A DNA stretch of 64,000 nt from Enterobacter wuhouensis (GCF_004331265.1 NZ_SJOO01000006.1:186001-250000); one strand, 5' to 3'. Shown: positions 9,146 through 19,795, counted from the first letter of the stretch. The notes: generated by a model not told the origin, from the sequence alone. Translations and numbers: made by a program.

Positions 9146-10429
9146 TTATCTTCCCAACCACGGCTGTGGATTGACCGCCTGACCCTGGCGACGAATTTCG
9201 AAATAGAGTGACGGGCGGCCCTGACCGCCACTGCTGCCCACAAGGGCGATGGGTTGGCCCGCGCGCACCTGCGTGCCGACGCTGACCAGCGCGCTCTGGT
9301 TGTAGCCGTAAAGGCTCATGTCGCCTTTACCGTGTTCAACCACCACCACAAGCCCGTAACCCTGCAGCCAGTCGGCCAGGATCACGCGGCCATCGGCGAT
9401 GGCTTTCACTTCGCTACCTTCAGACGCACCGATAACGATCCCTTTCCAACGTAGCTCACCCTGCAGCTGTTCGCCATAGCGATGCAGAATTGAACCGCGA
9501 ACCGGCCAGTAGGCCTGACCGCGAGGTGAGCCCAGGCCGCCGGTACGCGACATTAACGAGCGCTCGCTTTCGCTGGGTTTGTAGGTGGTGCCTTTACGGG
9601 AGGCTTCCTGCTGCTTGTTGCGAACCGCCTGCGCCTCACGCGCCTCTTTTTCGGCACGCGCTTTCGCCGCCGCTTCGGCGCGGGCGATGCTGTTACGCAG
9701 TTTTGATTCGTTTGCCCGCATTTCGCTCAGCTGGCTTTGTCCTGCCTGAATAGAGGACTCCAGTCCGGCAAGCGTTTTCTTACGCTCGTTGCGTGCCTGC
9801 TCCAGCTTCGCCTGCTGGGCCTGCCGATCGTAAAGCAGCGTCTGCTGCTGGCTCTGCTTCTCTTCCAGCTCGGCTTTTTGGGTGGTGACTTCCTCGCGCG
9901 TCTGCTTCAGCTGCGCGATCGTCTCCTGGCGCGCCTGGTTCAGATAGCCGAAGTAGGCCTGCAGACGCTGGCCGCGCTGGCTCTCTTCACCGCTGAGGAT
10001 CAGCTGAAGTCCGGTATGTTCACCCTGACGAAACGCGGCATCAAGCTGCGCGGCAAGGGTGCGCTCCTGCGCATCACGCTGGCGTTCCAGTTTGGCAATC
10101 GACGCGTTCATTTCGTCGATCTGTTTATTCAACTGGGCGAGGGTGTCTTGCGTTTCACGGAGCTTGCGTGCGGCGGCGGAAATGGCTTCTTCCTGCTGCT
10201 TGAGCTGGGCGAGAAGTGAGGAGCGCTGCTGCTGCTGCTGGCGTACCGCGCGCTCTTTGGCGGCGATATCGGCCTGAATGGATTTGAGCTGGTCGCGATC
10301 GTCCGCGTGGGCGGATGCGGCGCACAGCAATACGCCAGCGCTGAGCGCGCTGGCGTAAAACAGAGGTCTGACTGATAACCTAAGCGGCTTCACGACCCAT
10401 GTGATTGAAAAAATCGCCTTTCCCCTCAT
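9146..10429 (-). CDS. envC: Murein hydrolase activator EnvC
   Basis: Periplasmic activator of the amidases AmiA and AmiB at the division septum, recruited by FtsEX. After an N-terminal signal segment ending at SAHADDRD comes a long glutamine- and arginine-rich coiled coil (about residues 45-280), a basic linker, and a C-terminal LytM/M23 domain. That domain is degenerate: the metal-binding histidines of active M23 peptidases are not in their usual places, as is known for EnvC. ATG 10429 gives 427 residues; shorter starts would match the 419-residue E. coli form, so the exact start is uncertain. It begins 9 bases after gpmI. Confidence 0.96.
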   Translation of the reverse strand: MRGKAIFSITWVVKPLRLSVRPLFYASALSAGVLLCAASAHADDRDQLKSIQADIAAKERAVRQQQQQRSSLLAQLKQQEEAISAAARKLRETQDTLAQLNKQIDEMNASIAKLERQRDAQERTLAAQLDAAFRQGEHTGLQLILSGEESQRGQRLQAYFGYLNQARQETIAQLKQTREEVTTQKAELEEKQSQQQTLLYDRQAQQAKLEQARNERKKTLAGLESSIQAGQSQLSEMRANESKLRNSIARAEAAAKARAEKEAREAQAVRNKQQEASRKGTTYKPSESERSLMSRTGGLGSPRGQAYWPVRGSILHRYGEQLQGELRWKGIVIGASEGSEVKAIADGRVILADWLQGYGLVVVVEHGKGDMSLYGYNQSALVSVGTQVRAGQPIALVGSSGGQGRPSLYFEIRRQGQAVNPQPWLGR

Positions 10430-10438
10430 GGGGAGCGA

Positions 10439-11983
10439 TTATTCCACGATGAACAGCGGCTTACCAGTCATCTCTTCAGGGATCGGCATACCCATCAGCG
10501 TCAGCATGGTTGGCGCGATGTCGGAAAGCTTGCCGCCTTCCACTGCTTTCAGTGATTTATCACCCACATAAATCAGCGGAACGGGCAGGTTAGTGTGCGC
10601 GGTGTGCGCCTGACCGGTCGCCGGGTCGCGCATTTGCTCTGCGTTACCGTGGTCAGCGGTGATCAGCAGCTGGCCGCCAACGGATTCAACGGCTTTGGCA
10701 ACCTGCTCAACGCAGTGATCCAGCGCTTCAACCGCTTTAACCGCCGCTTCCATCACGCCGGTATGGCCAACCATATCGCCGTTCGGGTAGTTACAGATGA
10801 TGGTGTCGTACTTGCCGCTTTCGATGGCTGCAACCAGCTTTTCAGTCAATTCTGCAGAGCTCATTTCTGGCTGCAGATCGTAGGTGGCGACTTTCGGGGA
10901 GTTAATCAGGATGCGGTCTTCACCCTTGAACGGCTCTTCAACGCCGCCGTTAAAGAAGAAGGTGACGTGCGCGTACTTCTCGGTTTCAGAGATACGCAGC
11001 TGCGTTTTGTCGTTCTTCGCCATCCACTCGCCGAAGGTGTTTGCCAGCGAGGCTGGTGGGTAGGCGCAAGGCGCTTTAATGTCTGCGGCGTATTCGGTCA
11101 GCTGGATAAAGTCGAGGCTCACCACTTTCTTACGGGCGAAACCGTCGAAATCGCTGTTCACGAAGGCGCGGGTGATTTCACGCGCGCGGTCAGCACGGAA
11201 GTTCATGAAGATCAGCGCGTCGCCATCTTCCATCGCGGCATCGGCCTGGCCTTCAGCGCGAATAACGGACGCCTTAACAAATTCGTCGTTTTCATCACGT
11301 GCATAAGCGGCTTCCAGCGCTTCAACGGCGGTCGCGAACTGGAACTCACCCTTGGCAAGGGTCATCAGGTCATAGGCCTGTTCTACGCGATCCCAGCGGT
11401 TGTCGCGATCCATCGCGTAGTAACGACCAATGATGGAGGCCACGCGGCCCTTGCCCAGTGCGGCAAATCTATCTTCGAACGCTTTCAGCGAGCCTTCTGC
11501 GCTGCGCGGTGGCGTATCGCGACCGTCCAGGAACGCGTGCAGATAGATTTTCTCTGCGCCACGTTCCGCTGCTAGCTCAACCATCGCCATGATGTGATCT
11601 TCATGGCTATGAACGCCGCCAGCAGAGAGCAGGCCCATGATGTGTACCGCTTTACCTGCGGCAACGGCTTTATCCACTGCGCCAGACAGCACCGGGTTGG
11701 AGAAGAACGTACGTTCTTTAATTTCAACGTCCAGACGGGTCAGATCCTGATACACGATACGGCCCGCGCCCAGGTTAACGTGACCGACTTCGGAGTTGCC
11801 CATCTGGCGGTCCGGCAGCCCCACTTCCAGGCCAGACGCGTCAATCAGGGTATGGGGACGTTTTGCCCACAGCGCATCCATGACCGGGGTTTTGGCGTTG
11901 AAAATGGCGTTATCCTGTTGATCTTCGCGGTAGCCATAGCCATCCAGAATCACCAGTACCATAGGTTTTTTAGAAACCGACAT
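10439..11983 (-). CDS. gpmI: 2,3-bisphosphoglycerate-independent phosphoglycerate mutase
   Basis: Manganese-dependent glycolytic enzyme that interconverts 3- and 2-phosphoglycerate. The 514 residues equal the E. coli length. Its alkaline-phosphatase-like metal sites are clear: [11 protein letters not shown] at the N-terminus, the phosphoserine nucleophile in MGNSEVGH, and [12 protein letters not shown] near the C-terminus. I chose ATG 11983 (MSVSKKPMV), preceded by GAGG, over an upstream in-frame start. It is the first gene of the gpmI-envC-yibQ operon. Confidence 0.98.
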   Translation of the reverse strand: MSVSKKPMVLVILDGYGYREDQQDNAIFNAKTPVMDALWAKRPHTLIDASGLEVGLPDRQMGNSEVGHVNLGAGRIVYQDLTRLDVEIKERTFFSNPVLSGAVDKAVAAGKAVHIMGLLSAGGVHSHEDHIMAMVELAAERGAEKIYLHAFLDGRDTPPRSAEGSLKAFEDRFAALGKGRVASIIGRYYAMDRDNRWDRVEQAYDLMTLAKGEFQFATAVEALEAAYARDENDEFVKASVIRAEGQADAAMEDGDALIFMNFRADRAREITRAFVNSDFDGFARKKVVSLDFIQLTEYAADIKAPCAYPPASLANTFGEWMAKNDKTQLRISETEKYAHVTFFFNGGVEEPFKGEDRILINSPKVATYDLQPEMSSAELTEKLVAAIESGKYDTIICNYPNGDMVGHTGVMEAAVKAVEALDHCVEQVAKAVESVGGQLLITADHGNAEQMRDPATGQAHTAHTNLPVPLIYVGDKSLKAVEGGKLSDIAPTMLTLMGMPIPEEMTGKPLFIVE

Positions 11984-12231
11984 TGCGACAACCTCATGCT
12001 CAAGAGACAAAAAATTTGCGTAATTTTACTACAGCTGAATCGATCAAATAGCCGCAGAAGATCAAAGAATACGTAGGGGCAACGCTCTTCACCGACTATT
12101 TTCAGGCTTTTTTTTCGTGGCATGCCGCAGAAAATGGATTAGCTTATTGTCGCTGGCTGTATTTGCCACAACGCACAGGTATACTCCTGTCCTGGTTTTT
12201 TTAATCACTTAGTCGGGAGTTGTTACCCCCC

Positions 12232-12663
12232 ATGCAAGAAATTATGCAATTTGTTAGCCGCCACCCGGTTCTGAGCATCGCGTGGATTGGCCTGCTGGCC
12301 GCTGTGCTGTTCACCACCTTTAAGGGATTGACGTCTAAAATTAAGGTGATCACCCGTGGTGAAGCGACGCGTTTGATCAACAAAGAAGACGCCGTTGTTG
12401 TCGATCTGCGCCAGCGCGACGATTTCCGCAAAGGCCACATTGCAGGTTCTATTAACCTGCTGCCTGCTGAAATCAAAGCGAACAACATTGGTGAACTGGA
12501 AAAACATAAAGCCCAGCCGATCATCGTTGTTGACGGCACCGGTATGCAGGCGCAGGAATCTGCCAACGCACTGCATAAAGCAGGCTTCGAAAACGTAACG
12601 GTACTGAAAGAAGGCATTTCCGGCTGGAGCGGGGAAAATCTTCCTTTGGTTCGCGGTAAATAA
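12232..12663 (+). CDS. yibN: Membrane-anchored rhodanese-like protein YibN, lacking the active cysteine
   Basis: A 143-residue protein: one membrane segment at about residues 12-30, then a single rhodanese domain ([22 protein letters not shown]). Rhodaneses move sulfane sulfur on a loop cysteine. Here the loop reads [11 protein letters not shown], with alanine at residue 107, and the whole protein has no cysteine. It therefore cannot be a conventional sulfurtransferase. It heads yibN-grxC-secB-gpsA on the plus strand, divergent from gpmI, with grxC 11 bases downstream. The ATG at 12232 matches the family start. Confidence 0.94.
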   Translation: MQEIMQFVSRHPVLSIAWIGLLAAVLFTTFKGLTSKIKVITRGEATRLINKEDAVVVDLRQRDDFRKGHIAGSINLLPAEIKANNIGELEKHKAQPIIVVDGTGMQAQESANALHKAGFENVTVLKEGISGWSGENLPLVRGK

Positions 12664-12674
12664 GGAGTTGAGTG

Positions 12675-12926
12675 ATGGCCAATATTGAGATCTACACCAA
12701 AGCAACCTGCCCGTTCTGCCACCGTGCGAAAGCGCTGTTGAACAGTAAAGGCGTCACCTTCCAGGAACTGCCGATCGATGGTGATGCGATTAAACGCGAA
12801 GAGATGATCCAACGTAGTGGTCGCACGACGGTTCCGCAGATTTTTATTGATGCGCAGCACATTGGCGGCTGTGATGACTTGTATGCGCTCGACGCCCGTG
12901 GCGGACTCGATCCGCTGCTGAGCTAA
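12675..12926 (+). CDS. grxC: Glutaredoxin 3
   Basis: An 83-residue cytoplasmic dithiol glutaredoxin that reduces disulfides using glutathione. The active site C12-P-F-C15 sits in [11 protein letters not shown]. The glutathione-binding TVP motif (RTTVPQIF) and the C-terminal GGCDDL are present. I took ATG 12675 rather than the GTG one codon earlier. Position between yibN and secB is as in E. coli. Confidence 0.98.
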   Translation: MANIEIYTKATCPFCHRAKALLNSKGVTFQELPIDGDAIKREEMIQRSGRTTVPQIFIDAQHIGGCDDLYALDARGGLDPLLS

Positions 12927-12958
12927 GAGACTTTAGGACAATTAAAAAGGGTTTTTCC

Positions 12959-13426
12959 ATGTCAGAACAAAACAACACCGAAATGACTTTCCAGATCCAG
13001 CGCATCTACACCAAGGATGTCTCTTTCGAAGCGCCAAATGCGCCACACGTTTTCCAGAAAGATTGGCAGCCAGAGGTTAAACTTGATCTTGATACCGCAT
13101 CCACCCAGCTGGCGGATGACGTGTATGAAGTCGTACTGCGTGTGACCGTTACCGCGTCTCTGGGCGAAGAAACTGCATTCCTGTGCGAAGTACAGCAGGG
13201 CGGTATCTTCTCCGTTGGCGGTATCGAAGGCAACCAGATGGCGCATTGCCTGGGCGCATACTGCCCGAACATTCTGTTCCCGTATGCGCGTGAGTGCATC
13301 ACCAGCCTGGTATCTCGCGGTACATTCCCGCAGCTGAACCTTGCGCCAGTTAACTTCGATGCGCTGTTCATGAACTATCTGCAGCAGCAGGCTGGCGAAG
13401 GTGCCGAACAACATCAGGATGCCTGA
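12959..13426 (+). CDS. secB: Protein-export chaperone SecB
   Basis: A 155-residue tetrameric cytoplasmic chaperone that keeps preproteins unfolded and hands them to SecA. The sequence from [17 protein letters not shown] to the acidic, glutamine-rich tail is full length and very close to E. coli SecB. Its stop overlaps the gpsA start by one base (TGATG), so translation of the two is probably coupled. Confidence 0.99.
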   Translation: MSEQNNTEMTFQIQRIYTKDVSFEAPNAPHVFQKDWQPEVKLDLDTASTQLADDVYEVVLRVTVTASLGEETAFLCEVQQGGIFSVGGIEGNQMAHCLGAYCPNILFPYARECITSLVSRGTFPQLNLAPVNFDALFMNYLQQQAGEGAEQHQDA

Positions 13427-14445
13427 TGAGCACTGTTAATGCGTCAATGACTGTGATCGGTGCCGGCTCTTACGGCACCGCTCTTGCTATCACGCTGGCA
13501 AGAAATGGTCACGACGTGGTCCTGTGGGGCCACGATCCCAAACATATCGCGACGTTGCAACACGACCGCTGCAACGTGGCGTTCCTCCCGGACGTTCCGT
13601 TCCCGGACTCTCTGCATCTGGAAAGCGACCTCGCAACCGCCCTGGCGGCCAGCCGCAACATTCTGATTGTGGTGCCAAGCCATGTCTTTGGCGAAGTCCT
13701 GCGTCAGATTAAGCCGCTGATGCGTTCTGATGCACGCATTGTTTGGGCAACGAAAGGCCTTGAAGCGGAAACTGGACGGCTGCTGCAGGACGTTGCCCGC
13801 GAAGCGCTGGGGGATGAGATCCCGCTGGCGGTCATCTCCGGCCCGACCTTTGCCAAAGAGCTGGCCGCTGGCCTGCCGACGGCGATTTCGCTGGCCTCCA
13901 CCGATCAGGTCTTCTCCGACGATCTTCAGCAGCTGCTGCACTGCGGCAAAAGCTTCCGCGTTTACAGCAACCCCGATTTCATCGGCGTGCAGCTGGGCGG
14001 GGCGGTGAAGAACGTGATTGCCATCGGTGCCGGGATGTCTGACGGCATCGGTTTTGGTGCGAACGCGCGTACTGCGCTGATCACGCGTGGCCTGACCGAA
14101 ATGTCGCGCCTGGGCGAAGCGCTGGGCGCCGATCCTGCCACCTTTATGGGCATGGCGGGGCTGGGCGATCTGGTGCTGACCTGTACCGACAACCAGTCGC
14201 GTAACCGCCGTTTTGGCATGATGCTCGGACAGGGCAGCGATGTGCAAGGCGCGCAGGAGAAGATTGGCCAGGTGGTTGAAGGCTACCGCAATACCAAAGA
14301 AGTTCGCGAGTTGGCGCACCGTTTTGGTGTCGAAATGCCAATAACCGAGGAAATTTATCAGGTATTGTATTGCGGAAAAAATGCGCGCGAGGCAGCATTG
14401 ACCTTATTAGGTCGTGCGCGCAAGGACGAGCGCAGCAGCAACTAG
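13426..14445 (+). CDS. gpsA: Glycerol-3-phosphate dehydrogenase [NAD(P)+]
   Basis: Reduces dihydroxyacetone phosphate to sn-glycerol 3-phosphate for phospholipid synthesis. The 339-residue protein has the N-terminal dinucleotide motif [12 protein letters not shown], the conserved catalytic lysine region [13 protein letters not shown], and the GLGDLVLTC motif. It overlaps secB by one base and precedes cysE by 76 bases, the standard enterobacterial order. Confidence 0.98.
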   Translation: MSTVNASMTVIGAGSYGTALAITLARNGHDVVLWGHDPKHIATLQHDRCNVAFLPDVPFPDSLHLESDLATALAASRNILIVVPSHVFGEVLRQIKPLMRSDARIVWATKGLEAETGRLLQDVAREALGDEIPLAVISGPTFAKELAAGLPTAISLASTDQVFSDDLQQLLHCGKSFRVYSNPDFIGVQLGGAVKNVIAIGAGMSDGIGFGANARTALITRGLTEMSRLGEALGADPATFMGMAGLGDLVLTCTDNQSRNRRFGMMLGQGSDVQGAQEKIGQVVEGYRNTKEVRELAHRFGVEMPITEEIYQVLYCGKNAREAALTLLGRARKDERSSN

Positions 14446-14521
14446 CCGGGAACTATCGTCACCTGAATGACCCAGCCAGCGCAGAACTGGCTGGTCATTA
14501 TACTATCGTCTGGAGCAAGCA

Positions 14522-15343
14522 ATGCCGTGTGAAGAACTGGATATCGTCTGGAACAATATAAAAGCCGAAGCTCGGGCTTTGGCCGACTGCGAGCCTATGC
14601 TGGCCAGTTTCTATCACGCGACGCTACTCAAGCACGAAGACCTCGGCAGCGCCCTGAGCTACATGCTCGCCAACAAGCTGTCCTCCTCGATCATGCCCGC
14701 CATTGCCATTCGTGAAGTGGTGGAAGAGGCCTATGCCGCTGACCCGGAAATGATCGCCTCTGCTGCCTGTGATATCCAGGCCGTGCGCACGCGTGACCCG
14801 GCGGTCGATAAATACTCGACGCCGCTGCTGTATTTGAAAGGCTTCCACGCGCTCCAGGCTTACCGCATCGGCCACTGGTTATGGAATGAGGGCCGCCGCG
14901 CGCTGGCGATCTTCCTGCAAAACCAGGTGTCCGTTACCTTCCAGGTCGATATTCACCCGGCGGCGAAAATTGGCCGTGGGATCATGCTCGACCACGCCAC
15001 CGGCATTGTGGTCGGTGAAACCGCGGTGATCGAAGATGATGTATCTATCCTGCAATCGGTCACGCTGGGCGGTACCGGCAAAACCAGCGGCGATCGCCAT
15101 CCGAAAATTCGTGAAGGGGTGATGATTGGTGCGGGTGCCAAGATCCTCGGTAACATCGAGGTAGGGCGTGGGGCGAAGATTGGTGCGGGTTCGGTGGTCT
15201 TACAGCCTGTTCCGCCACATACCACCGCCGCTGGCGTACCGGCACGCATTGTCGGCAAGCCAGACAGCGATAAACCGTCTATGGATATGGATCAGCACTT
15301 CAACGGCATCCACCATACGTTTGAGTACGGTGACGGTATCTGA
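14522..15343 (+). CDS. cysE: Serine O-acetyltransferase
   Basis: Makes O-acetylserine from serine and acetyl-CoA, the committed step of cysteine synthesis; the E. coli enzyme is inhibited by cysteine. The 273 residues comprise a helical N-terminal domain and a left-handed beta-helix of hexapeptide repeats (from about residue 140: IHPAAKIGRGIMLDHATGIVVGE). The catalytic histidine lies in LDHATG and the acetyl-CoA loop in GGTGKTSGDRHP. ATG 14522 follows GGAG. Confidence 0.98.
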   Translation: MPCEELDIVWNNIKAEARALADCEPMLASFYHATLLKHEDLGSALSYMLANKLSSSIMPAIAIREVVEEAYAADPEMIASAACDIQAVRTRDPAVDKYSTPLLYLKGFHALQAYRIGHWLWNEGRRALAIFLQNQVSVTFQVDIHPAAKIGRGIMLDHATGIVVGETAVIEDDVSILQSVTLGGTGKTSGDRHPKIREGVMIGAGAKILGNIEVGRGAKIGAGSVVLQPVPPHTTAAGVPARIVGKPDSDKPSMDMDQHFNGIHHTFEYGDGI

Positions 15344-15350
15344 GACAACG

Positions 15351-15379
15351 CCCGGTGGCGCTGCGCTTACCGGGCCTAC
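15351..15379. repeat. REP-type palindromic repeat
   Basis: CCCGGTGGCGCTGCG paired with TTACCGGGCCTAC is the typical enterobacterial REP unit. It lies between the convergent cysE and trmL genes, and its final CCTAC supplies the stop codon of trmL on the minus strand. Related copies are at 38511-38577 and 63465-63497. Confidence 0.85.
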
Positions 15380-15846
15380 CTTAAAAGCGCACCGGGATAA
15401 CCCAGCTGGCGCCAGGCTTCATACACCACTACCGACACCGCGTTCGACAGGTTCATGCTGCGGCTGTCCGGCATCATCGGAATACGAATTTTCTGTTCAG
15501 CAGGCAGGGCATCCAGAATCGAGGCTGGCAGGCCGCGCGTTTCAGGGCCAAACATCAGATAGTCACCTGCCTGATAGCTCACGGCGCTATGTGCTGGCGT
15601 GCCTTTGGTAGTCAGGGCGAACATACGCTGCGGCTTTTCGGCATCGAGAAACGCAGCGTAATCGTGATGGCGAACCACGGCGGTAAATTCATGATAATCC
15701 AGCCCCGCGCGGCGCAGGCGTTTGTCGTCCCACGCAAAGCCCATCGGCTCAATGATATGCAGACGAAAGCCGGTGTTGGCACACAGGCGGATAATATTGC
15801 CGGTATTCGGTGGGATCTCTGGTTCGAATAAAACGATGTTAAGCAT
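15376..15846 (-). CDS. trmL: tRNA (cytidine/uridine-34 2'-O)-methyltransferase TrmL
   Basis: SPOUT-class enzyme that 2'-O-methylates the wobble base of two leucine tRNAs, using S-adenosylmethionine. There are 156 residues, one fewer than E. coli. The SPOUT knot is visible as [24 protein letters not shown] and [18 protein letters not shown]. The stop codon TAG falls within the neighbouring REP element. The start ATG is one base after a perfect hairpin that includes the only purine-rich ribosome site, suggesting translational control. Confidence 0.97.
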   Translation of the reverse strand: MLNIVLFEPEIPPNTGNIIRLCANTGFRLHIIEPMGFAWDDKRLRRAGLDYHEFTAVVRHHDYAAFLDAEKPQRMFALTTKGTPAHSAVSYQAGDYLMFGPETRGLPASILDALPAEQKIRIPMMPDSRSMNLSNAVSVVVYEAWRQLGYPGALLR

Positions 15847-15847
15847 G

Positions 15848-15871
15848 CTGCCCCCTTAATTTCGGGGGCAG
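15848..15871 (-). promoter_or_regulatory. Hairpin covering the trmL ribosome-binding site
   Basis: On the minus strand the trmL leader reads CTGCCCCC, an 8-base loop, GGGGGCAG, then C and the ATG. The 8-bp perfect stem buries the GGGGG Shine-Dalgarno-like sequence immediately before the start. Structure is seen in the sequence; the regulatory role is inferred. Confidence 0.5.
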
Positions 15872-15879
15872 AATAGCAT

Positions 15880-15916
15880 CCCCTCTCCCCTTTGGGGAGA
15901 GGGCCAGGGTGAGGGG
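15880..15916. repeat. GC-rich palindromic repeat (CCCTCTCCCC family)
   Basis: CCCCTCTCCCC-TTT-GGGGAGAGG forms a stem and is followed by the tail GCCAGGGTGAGGGG. The same core plus GGGTGAGGGG tail recurs at 26052-26089, 46730-46762, 53467-53503 and 53526-53562, always between genes. Here it sits just downstream of lldD and could help end or stabilise the lldPRD mRNA. Confidence 0.8.
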
Positions 15917-15923
15917 AAGCTCC

Positions 15924-17111
15924 TTAAGCCGCGTCGCCCTGCGACAGCGGTGCCAGCGCGGCAGGCAGCTTGCGCAGCTCCTGCACCAGTGAATCCTGGC
16001 TGATTTCGCTAATCGACTTCGCGCCGGTCAGGGTCATCGCCACCTTCATCTCTTTCTCGATCAGGTTCAGCAGATTAGCGACCCCGGCCTGTCCGTGGGT
16101 TGCCAGCGCGTACAGGTACGCACGTCCCAGCAGCACGCTGTCTGCGCCCAGGGCGATCATACGCACTACGTCCAGCCCGTTGCGGATGCCGCTGTCGGCC
16201 AGAATCGCGATGTCCCCTTTCACTGCATCTGCGATGGCAGGCAGCGCGCGCGCAGAAGAGAGCACGCCGTCAAGCTGACGTCCGCCGTGGTTAGAGACGA
16301 CGATCCCGTCCGCGCCGAAGCGCACCGCATCGCGGGCATCTTCCGGATCGAGGATCCCCTTGATCACCATCGGCCCATCCCAGAATTCGCGGATCCACTC
16401 CAGGTCTTTCCACGAGATGGACGGATCGAAGTTGTTCGCCAGCCAGCCGATGTAATCTTCAAGCCCGGTCGGTTTGCCGAGATAGGCAGAAATGTTGCCC
16501 AGATCGTGCGGACGACCGTTTACGCCGACGTCCCACGCCCACTGCGGGTGAGTAACCGCCTGCCAGTAGCGGCGCAGGGCGGCATTCGGGCCGCTCATGC
16601 CGGAGTGCGCATCACGATAGCGCGCGCCCGGCGTTGGCATATCCACGGTAAAGACCAGCGTCGAGCAGCCCGCCGCTTTGGCGCGCTCAAGGGCGTTACG
16701 CATAAAGCCGCGATCGCGCAGGACGTATAGCTGGAACCACATCGGGCGCTTGATGGTCGGGGCGACCTCCTCAATTGGGCAGACGGACACGGTAGAAAGC
16801 GTAAACGGAATGCCTTTGGCGTCCGCCGCCGCCGCCGCCTGGACTTCACCACGGCGGGCATACATGCCGCATAGGCCGACGGGTGCAAGCGCCACCGGCA
16901 TGGAGAGCGTCTCATTGAACAGCTTTGTTTCAAGGCTTAGGTCAGACATATTCTTCAGCACGCGCTGGCGCAGGGCGACATCCGACAGATCTTCCACGTT
17001 GCGGCGCAGGGTATGTTCGGCATAGGCCCCGCCGTCAATATAGTGGAACAGGAACGGCGGCAAAATGCGCTGCGCCGCGGCGCGATAGTCACTGGCTGCT
17101 GAAATAATCAT
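15924..17111 (-). CDS. lldD: L-lactate dehydrogenase (FMN, quinone-linked)
   Basis: Peripheral membrane flavoenzyme that oxidises L-lactate to pyruvate and passes electrons to quinone. At 395 residues it is near the E. coli length. FMN-dependent alpha-hydroxyacid oxidase motifs are visible: [11 protein letters not shown], the substrate arginine region [14 protein letters not shown], and the catalytic [11 protein letters not shown]. It is the last gene of lldPRD and overlaps lldR by four bases (ATGA). Confidence 0.98.
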   Translation of the reverse strand: MIISAASDYRAAAQRILPPFLFHYIDGGAYAEHTLRRNVEDLSDVALRQRVLKNMSDLSLETKLFNETLSMPVALAPVGLCGMYARRGEVQAAAAADAKGIPFTLSTVSVCPIEEVAPTIKRPMWFQLYVLRDRGFMRNALERAKAAGCSTLVFTVDMPTPGARYRDAHSGMSGPNAALRRYWQAVTHPQWAWDVGVNGRPHDLGNISAYLGKPTGLEDYIGWLANNFDPSISWKDLEWIREFWDGPMVIKGILDPEDARDAVRFGADGIVVSNHGGRQLDGVLSSARALPAIADAVKGDIAILADSGIRNGLDVVRMIALGADSVLLGRAYLYALATHGQAGVANLLNLIEKEMKVAMTLTGAKSISEISQDSLVQELRKLPAALAPLSQGDAA

Positions 17112-17881
17112 GCTTTGTTCTCCCTGGAAATATCACTCTCGCCGGGCAAGCGGGTAATGCGCGCCTGTCGGGCCTGATCTTCATCAAATCGTTTAATGGT
17201 GGTGTGCACGAAGCCGAGATGCGCCATCATCGCCTTGCGCGCGGCTTCGGCATCTCCGGCCAGAATGGCGTTGAGCACCGCCTCGTGCTGTTCGGTTAGC
17301 TGGGCGAAAACCGGCGGAACCAGATACATGCGCTGTCGGCTCTGCTTCACGGAGGATTGCAGCAGGTCGAAGAACCCGCGCATGGTTTGAAGGAGCACCA
17401 CGTTGTGCGACGCTTCGGCAATCGCCAGGTGAAAACGCACGTCCGCCTGAGAGGCGATGTCCGGGTCGCTGCTCTGCGTGGCTTCAAAACACGCTTTGAG
17501 CTTCTCTTTGTCGGCCTCGGTTGCCCGCATCGCCGCGTGCCAGGCGGTGCTGGTTTCGATGGCGTGGCGCGCTTCAAGAATGTCGAAGCTGTAGTCCGGG
17601 TCGTTTTCCATCAGCGTTTTCAGCGGCTGGACGATATTTTGCTCGGACCAGTCGTCATGCTGCCAGCGCACGAAAGTACCGCCGCCGCGACGGCTCAGCA
17701 GCACTCCTTCGCTGACCAGCGTCGCCAGCGCTTCGCGCAGTGAATTACGCGACACGCCAAGCAGGGCGGCAAGCTGGCGTTCGGCGGGCAATTTCATGCC
17801 CGCCTCCAGCTGTTGTTCTTCAATCAGCGCCCGCACGCGAGTGGCAATCTCGTCGGACAGGCGTCTGGGCATCACTATCAT
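17108..17881 (-). CDS. lldR: Transcriptional regulator LldR (GntR/FadR type)
   Basis: Lactate-responsive regulator of lldPRD. The 257-residue protein has an N-terminal winged helix (about residues 8-75, including [22 protein letters not shown] and [10 protein letters not shown]) and an all-helical FCD ligand domain with metal-binding histidines. It lies between lldP and lldD and overlaps each by four bases, so one transcript is translated in a coupled fashion. Confidence 0.97.
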   Translation of the reverse strand: MIVMPRRLSDEIATRVRALIEEQQLEAGMKLPAERQLAALLGVSRNSLREALATLVSEGVLLSRRGGGTFVRWQHDDWSEQNIVQPLKTLMENDPDYSFDILEARHAIETSTAWHAAMRATEADKEKLKACFEATQSSDPDIASQADVRFHLAIAEASHNVVLLQTMRGFFDLLQSSVKQSRQRMYLVPPVFAQLTEQHEAVLNAILAGDAEAARKAMMAHLGFVHTTIKRFDEDQARQARITRLPGESDISRENKA

Positions 17882-19533
17882 GGAATCATCCAGGTTAAGA
17901 CATAGGCCTGCAGGGTGGTGATCACCCCCACCATGCAGGTGAATATCAGGCTGTGTTTAACGGTAAAGCGGAACAGGTCAGACTCTTTCCCCACCAGCCC
18001 TACCGCCGCACAGGCAATGGCGATGGACTGCGGAGAGATCATCTTCCCGGTCACGCCGCCGGTGGTGTTCGCCGCGACCAGCAGCACGTCCGACACGCCA
18101 ATCTGCTGCGCCGCCGTCGCCTGCAGGGCGGCAAACAGGGCATTCGATGAGGTATCAGAACCGGTCAGGAATACCCCCAGCCAGCCGAGGAACGGCGAGA
18201 AGAAGGTAAACGCGTGCCCGGTATGCGCCAGCGCTAACGCCAGCGTCGACGACAGGCCGGAGTAGTTCGAGATAAACGCGAACGCCAGCACCATCCCGAT
18301 GGAGTAGATCGGCAGCAACAGCTCTTTAATCGTCGCCGCAAAGGTCTGCACCGCGGCGGCAGGCTTCATGCGCAGCCACACCACGGAAAGGATAGCGGCA
18401 AACAGAATCGCCGTGCCGGTGGCGGAGAACCAGTCGAACTTGAACACCGCCGCATACGGCGTGGCGTCGTGTACGACCGGCGGCATACGGGCAACCATCT
18501 TGTCGAGGAACGGCACGGAAATGTTAACCACCATGTCGTAAAGCGCGCCGCCCGGAGCGAATAGCGCTTTAAATGGCGGAATGCTCCACAGCGTCACGGT
18601 GGCGGTCAGGAACAGGAACGGTGACCAGGCGCGGACGATTTGCCCGGCGGTATAGCCGGTGCGGGCGAGGGTCTGATCCACGTGCGACGCGCCCATATCG
18701 GCAAAGCGGAAGATGCGCACCGGCTGCCAGCGCTTCAGGAACAGCGTCAGACAGACCAGTGATACCAGAGATGAAATAATGTCCGGCAGTTCCGGGCCGA
18801 GGAAGTTTGAACTCAGGTACTGGGCAATCGCGAACGAACCGCCCGCCACCATCACCGCAGGCCACGTCTCCTTCACGCCGCGCCAGCCGTCCATAATCGC
18901 CATGATCCAGAACAGCACGATGATGGTCAGGAACGGCAGCTGGCGGCCCACCATCTGGCCGATCTCAAAGCTGTCCAGCCCGGTCACCTGTCCGGCCACC
19001 AGAATCGGGATCCCCATTGCGCCGAAGGCGACCGGCGCGGTGTTCACAATCAGGCACAGGCCAGCGGCATACAGCGGGTTAAAGCCCAGCCCGACCAGCA
19101 GCGCCGCGGTGATCGCCACCGGTGCGCCGAAACCTGCAGCTCCTTCCAGGAACGCCCCGAAGGAGAAGCCGACGATCAGCATCTGCAGGCGCTGGTCCGG
19201 CGTGATGGAGAGGATCGACGAGCGAATAATGTCGAACTGCCCGGTTTTTACCGAGATTTTATAGACGAAGACCGCGGCGATGATGATCCAGGCAATCGGC
19301 CACAGTCCGTAGAAGAAGCCGTATACGACAGAGGCCAGCGCGCGATCGACCGGCATTTTGTAGAAAAACAGCGCCACCATCAGCGCAATGGCAACGGTAT
19401 ACGTCGCGGCGAGGTAGCCCTTCAGCTTGAGCTTAATCAGCGCAAAGAAGAAGAACAGGATCGGAAGCGATGCGATCAGGCTCGATAGCCAGATATTTCC
19501 GGCCGGATCGTAGTTTTGTTGCCAGAGGCTCAT
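17878..19533 (-). CDS. lldP: L-lactate permease
   Basis: Inner-membrane lactate/proton symporter of the LctP family, 551 residues with about 12-14 hydrophobic segments. It has the family's [11 protein letters not shown] region in the N-terminal half and [15 protein letters not shown] near the C-terminus. It is the first gene of lldPRD. The ATG at 19533 is preceded by AGGAGA on the minus strand. Confidence 0.98.
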   Translation of the reverse strand: MSLWQQNYDPAGNIWLSSLIASLPILFFFFALIKLKLKGYLAATYTVAIALMVALFFYKMPVDRALASVVYGFFYGLWPIAWIIIAAVFVYKISVKTGQFDIIRSSILSITPDQRLQMLIVGFSFGAFLEGAAGFGAPVAITAALLVGLGFNPLYAAGLCLIVNTAPVAFGAMGIPILVAGQVTGLDSFEIGQMVGRQLPFLTIIVLFWIMAIMDGWRGVKETWPAVMVAGGSFAIAQYLSSNFLGPELPDIISSLVSLVCLTLFLKRWQPVRIFRFADMGASHVDQTLARTGYTAGQIVRAWSPFLFLTATVTLWSIPPFKALFAPGGALYDMVVNISVPFLDKMVARMPPVVHDATPYAAVFKFDWFSATGTAILFAAILSVVWLRMKPAAAVQTFAATIKELLLPIYSIGMVLAFAFISNYSGLSSTLALALAHTGHAFTFFSPFLGWLGVFLTGSDTSSNALFAALQATAAQQIGVSDVLLVAANTTGGVTGKMISPQSIAIACAAVGLVGKESDLFRFTVKHSLIFTCMVGVITTLQAYVLTWMIP

Positions 19534-19761
19534 GCAGGTCTCCTGGGGACCACACGGTCTGAATAGCGGGTGAGTCTGCGCTCATCTCTGCGTCACAGTC
19601 TGTGTAAAAGTGGTCCTGCCAATATTGTGATGTAGGGTTAATGACAACGAATGGTTAACCAAATGTTATGGGTGAGCAATGATTTTGTGAGTGCAAATAA
19701 TGGAAATGTGAACCAGGAAAGGGTTGGTTGAGTGATTGGTTGGGCCAATTTTATTCGTCAG
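19534..19761 (-). promoter_or_regulatory. lldP: lldPRD promoter region with a GntR/FadR-type operator candidate
   Basis: At 19611-19621 the sequence TGGTCCTGCCA resembles the TGGTnnnACCA operator of FadR-family regulators such as LldR (one mismatch in the right half). A second inverted repeat, TGGTTAACCA, is at 19652-19661. No clear -10/-35 pair was assigned. In E. coli LldR binds two operators flanking this promoter and ArcA represses it; the two inverted repeats here are the natural candidates. Confidence 0.45.
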
Positions 19762-19795
19762 AAAAAAATGGCGATACCACAGGGATATCGCCATT
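19762..19795 (-). terminator. Terminator of the sadBA operon
   Basis: A perfect 10-bp stem (AATGGCGATA with TATCGCCATT, 9-base loop) is followed on the minus strand by a run of seven T. It ends the sadB-sadA transcript 30 bases past the adhesin stop codon. Confidence 0.9.

Noticed and set aside
9146..10429. EnvC as an active M23 peptidase
   Set aside because: The C-terminal LytM domain lacks the normal metal-binding histidines; the family is an amidase activator.
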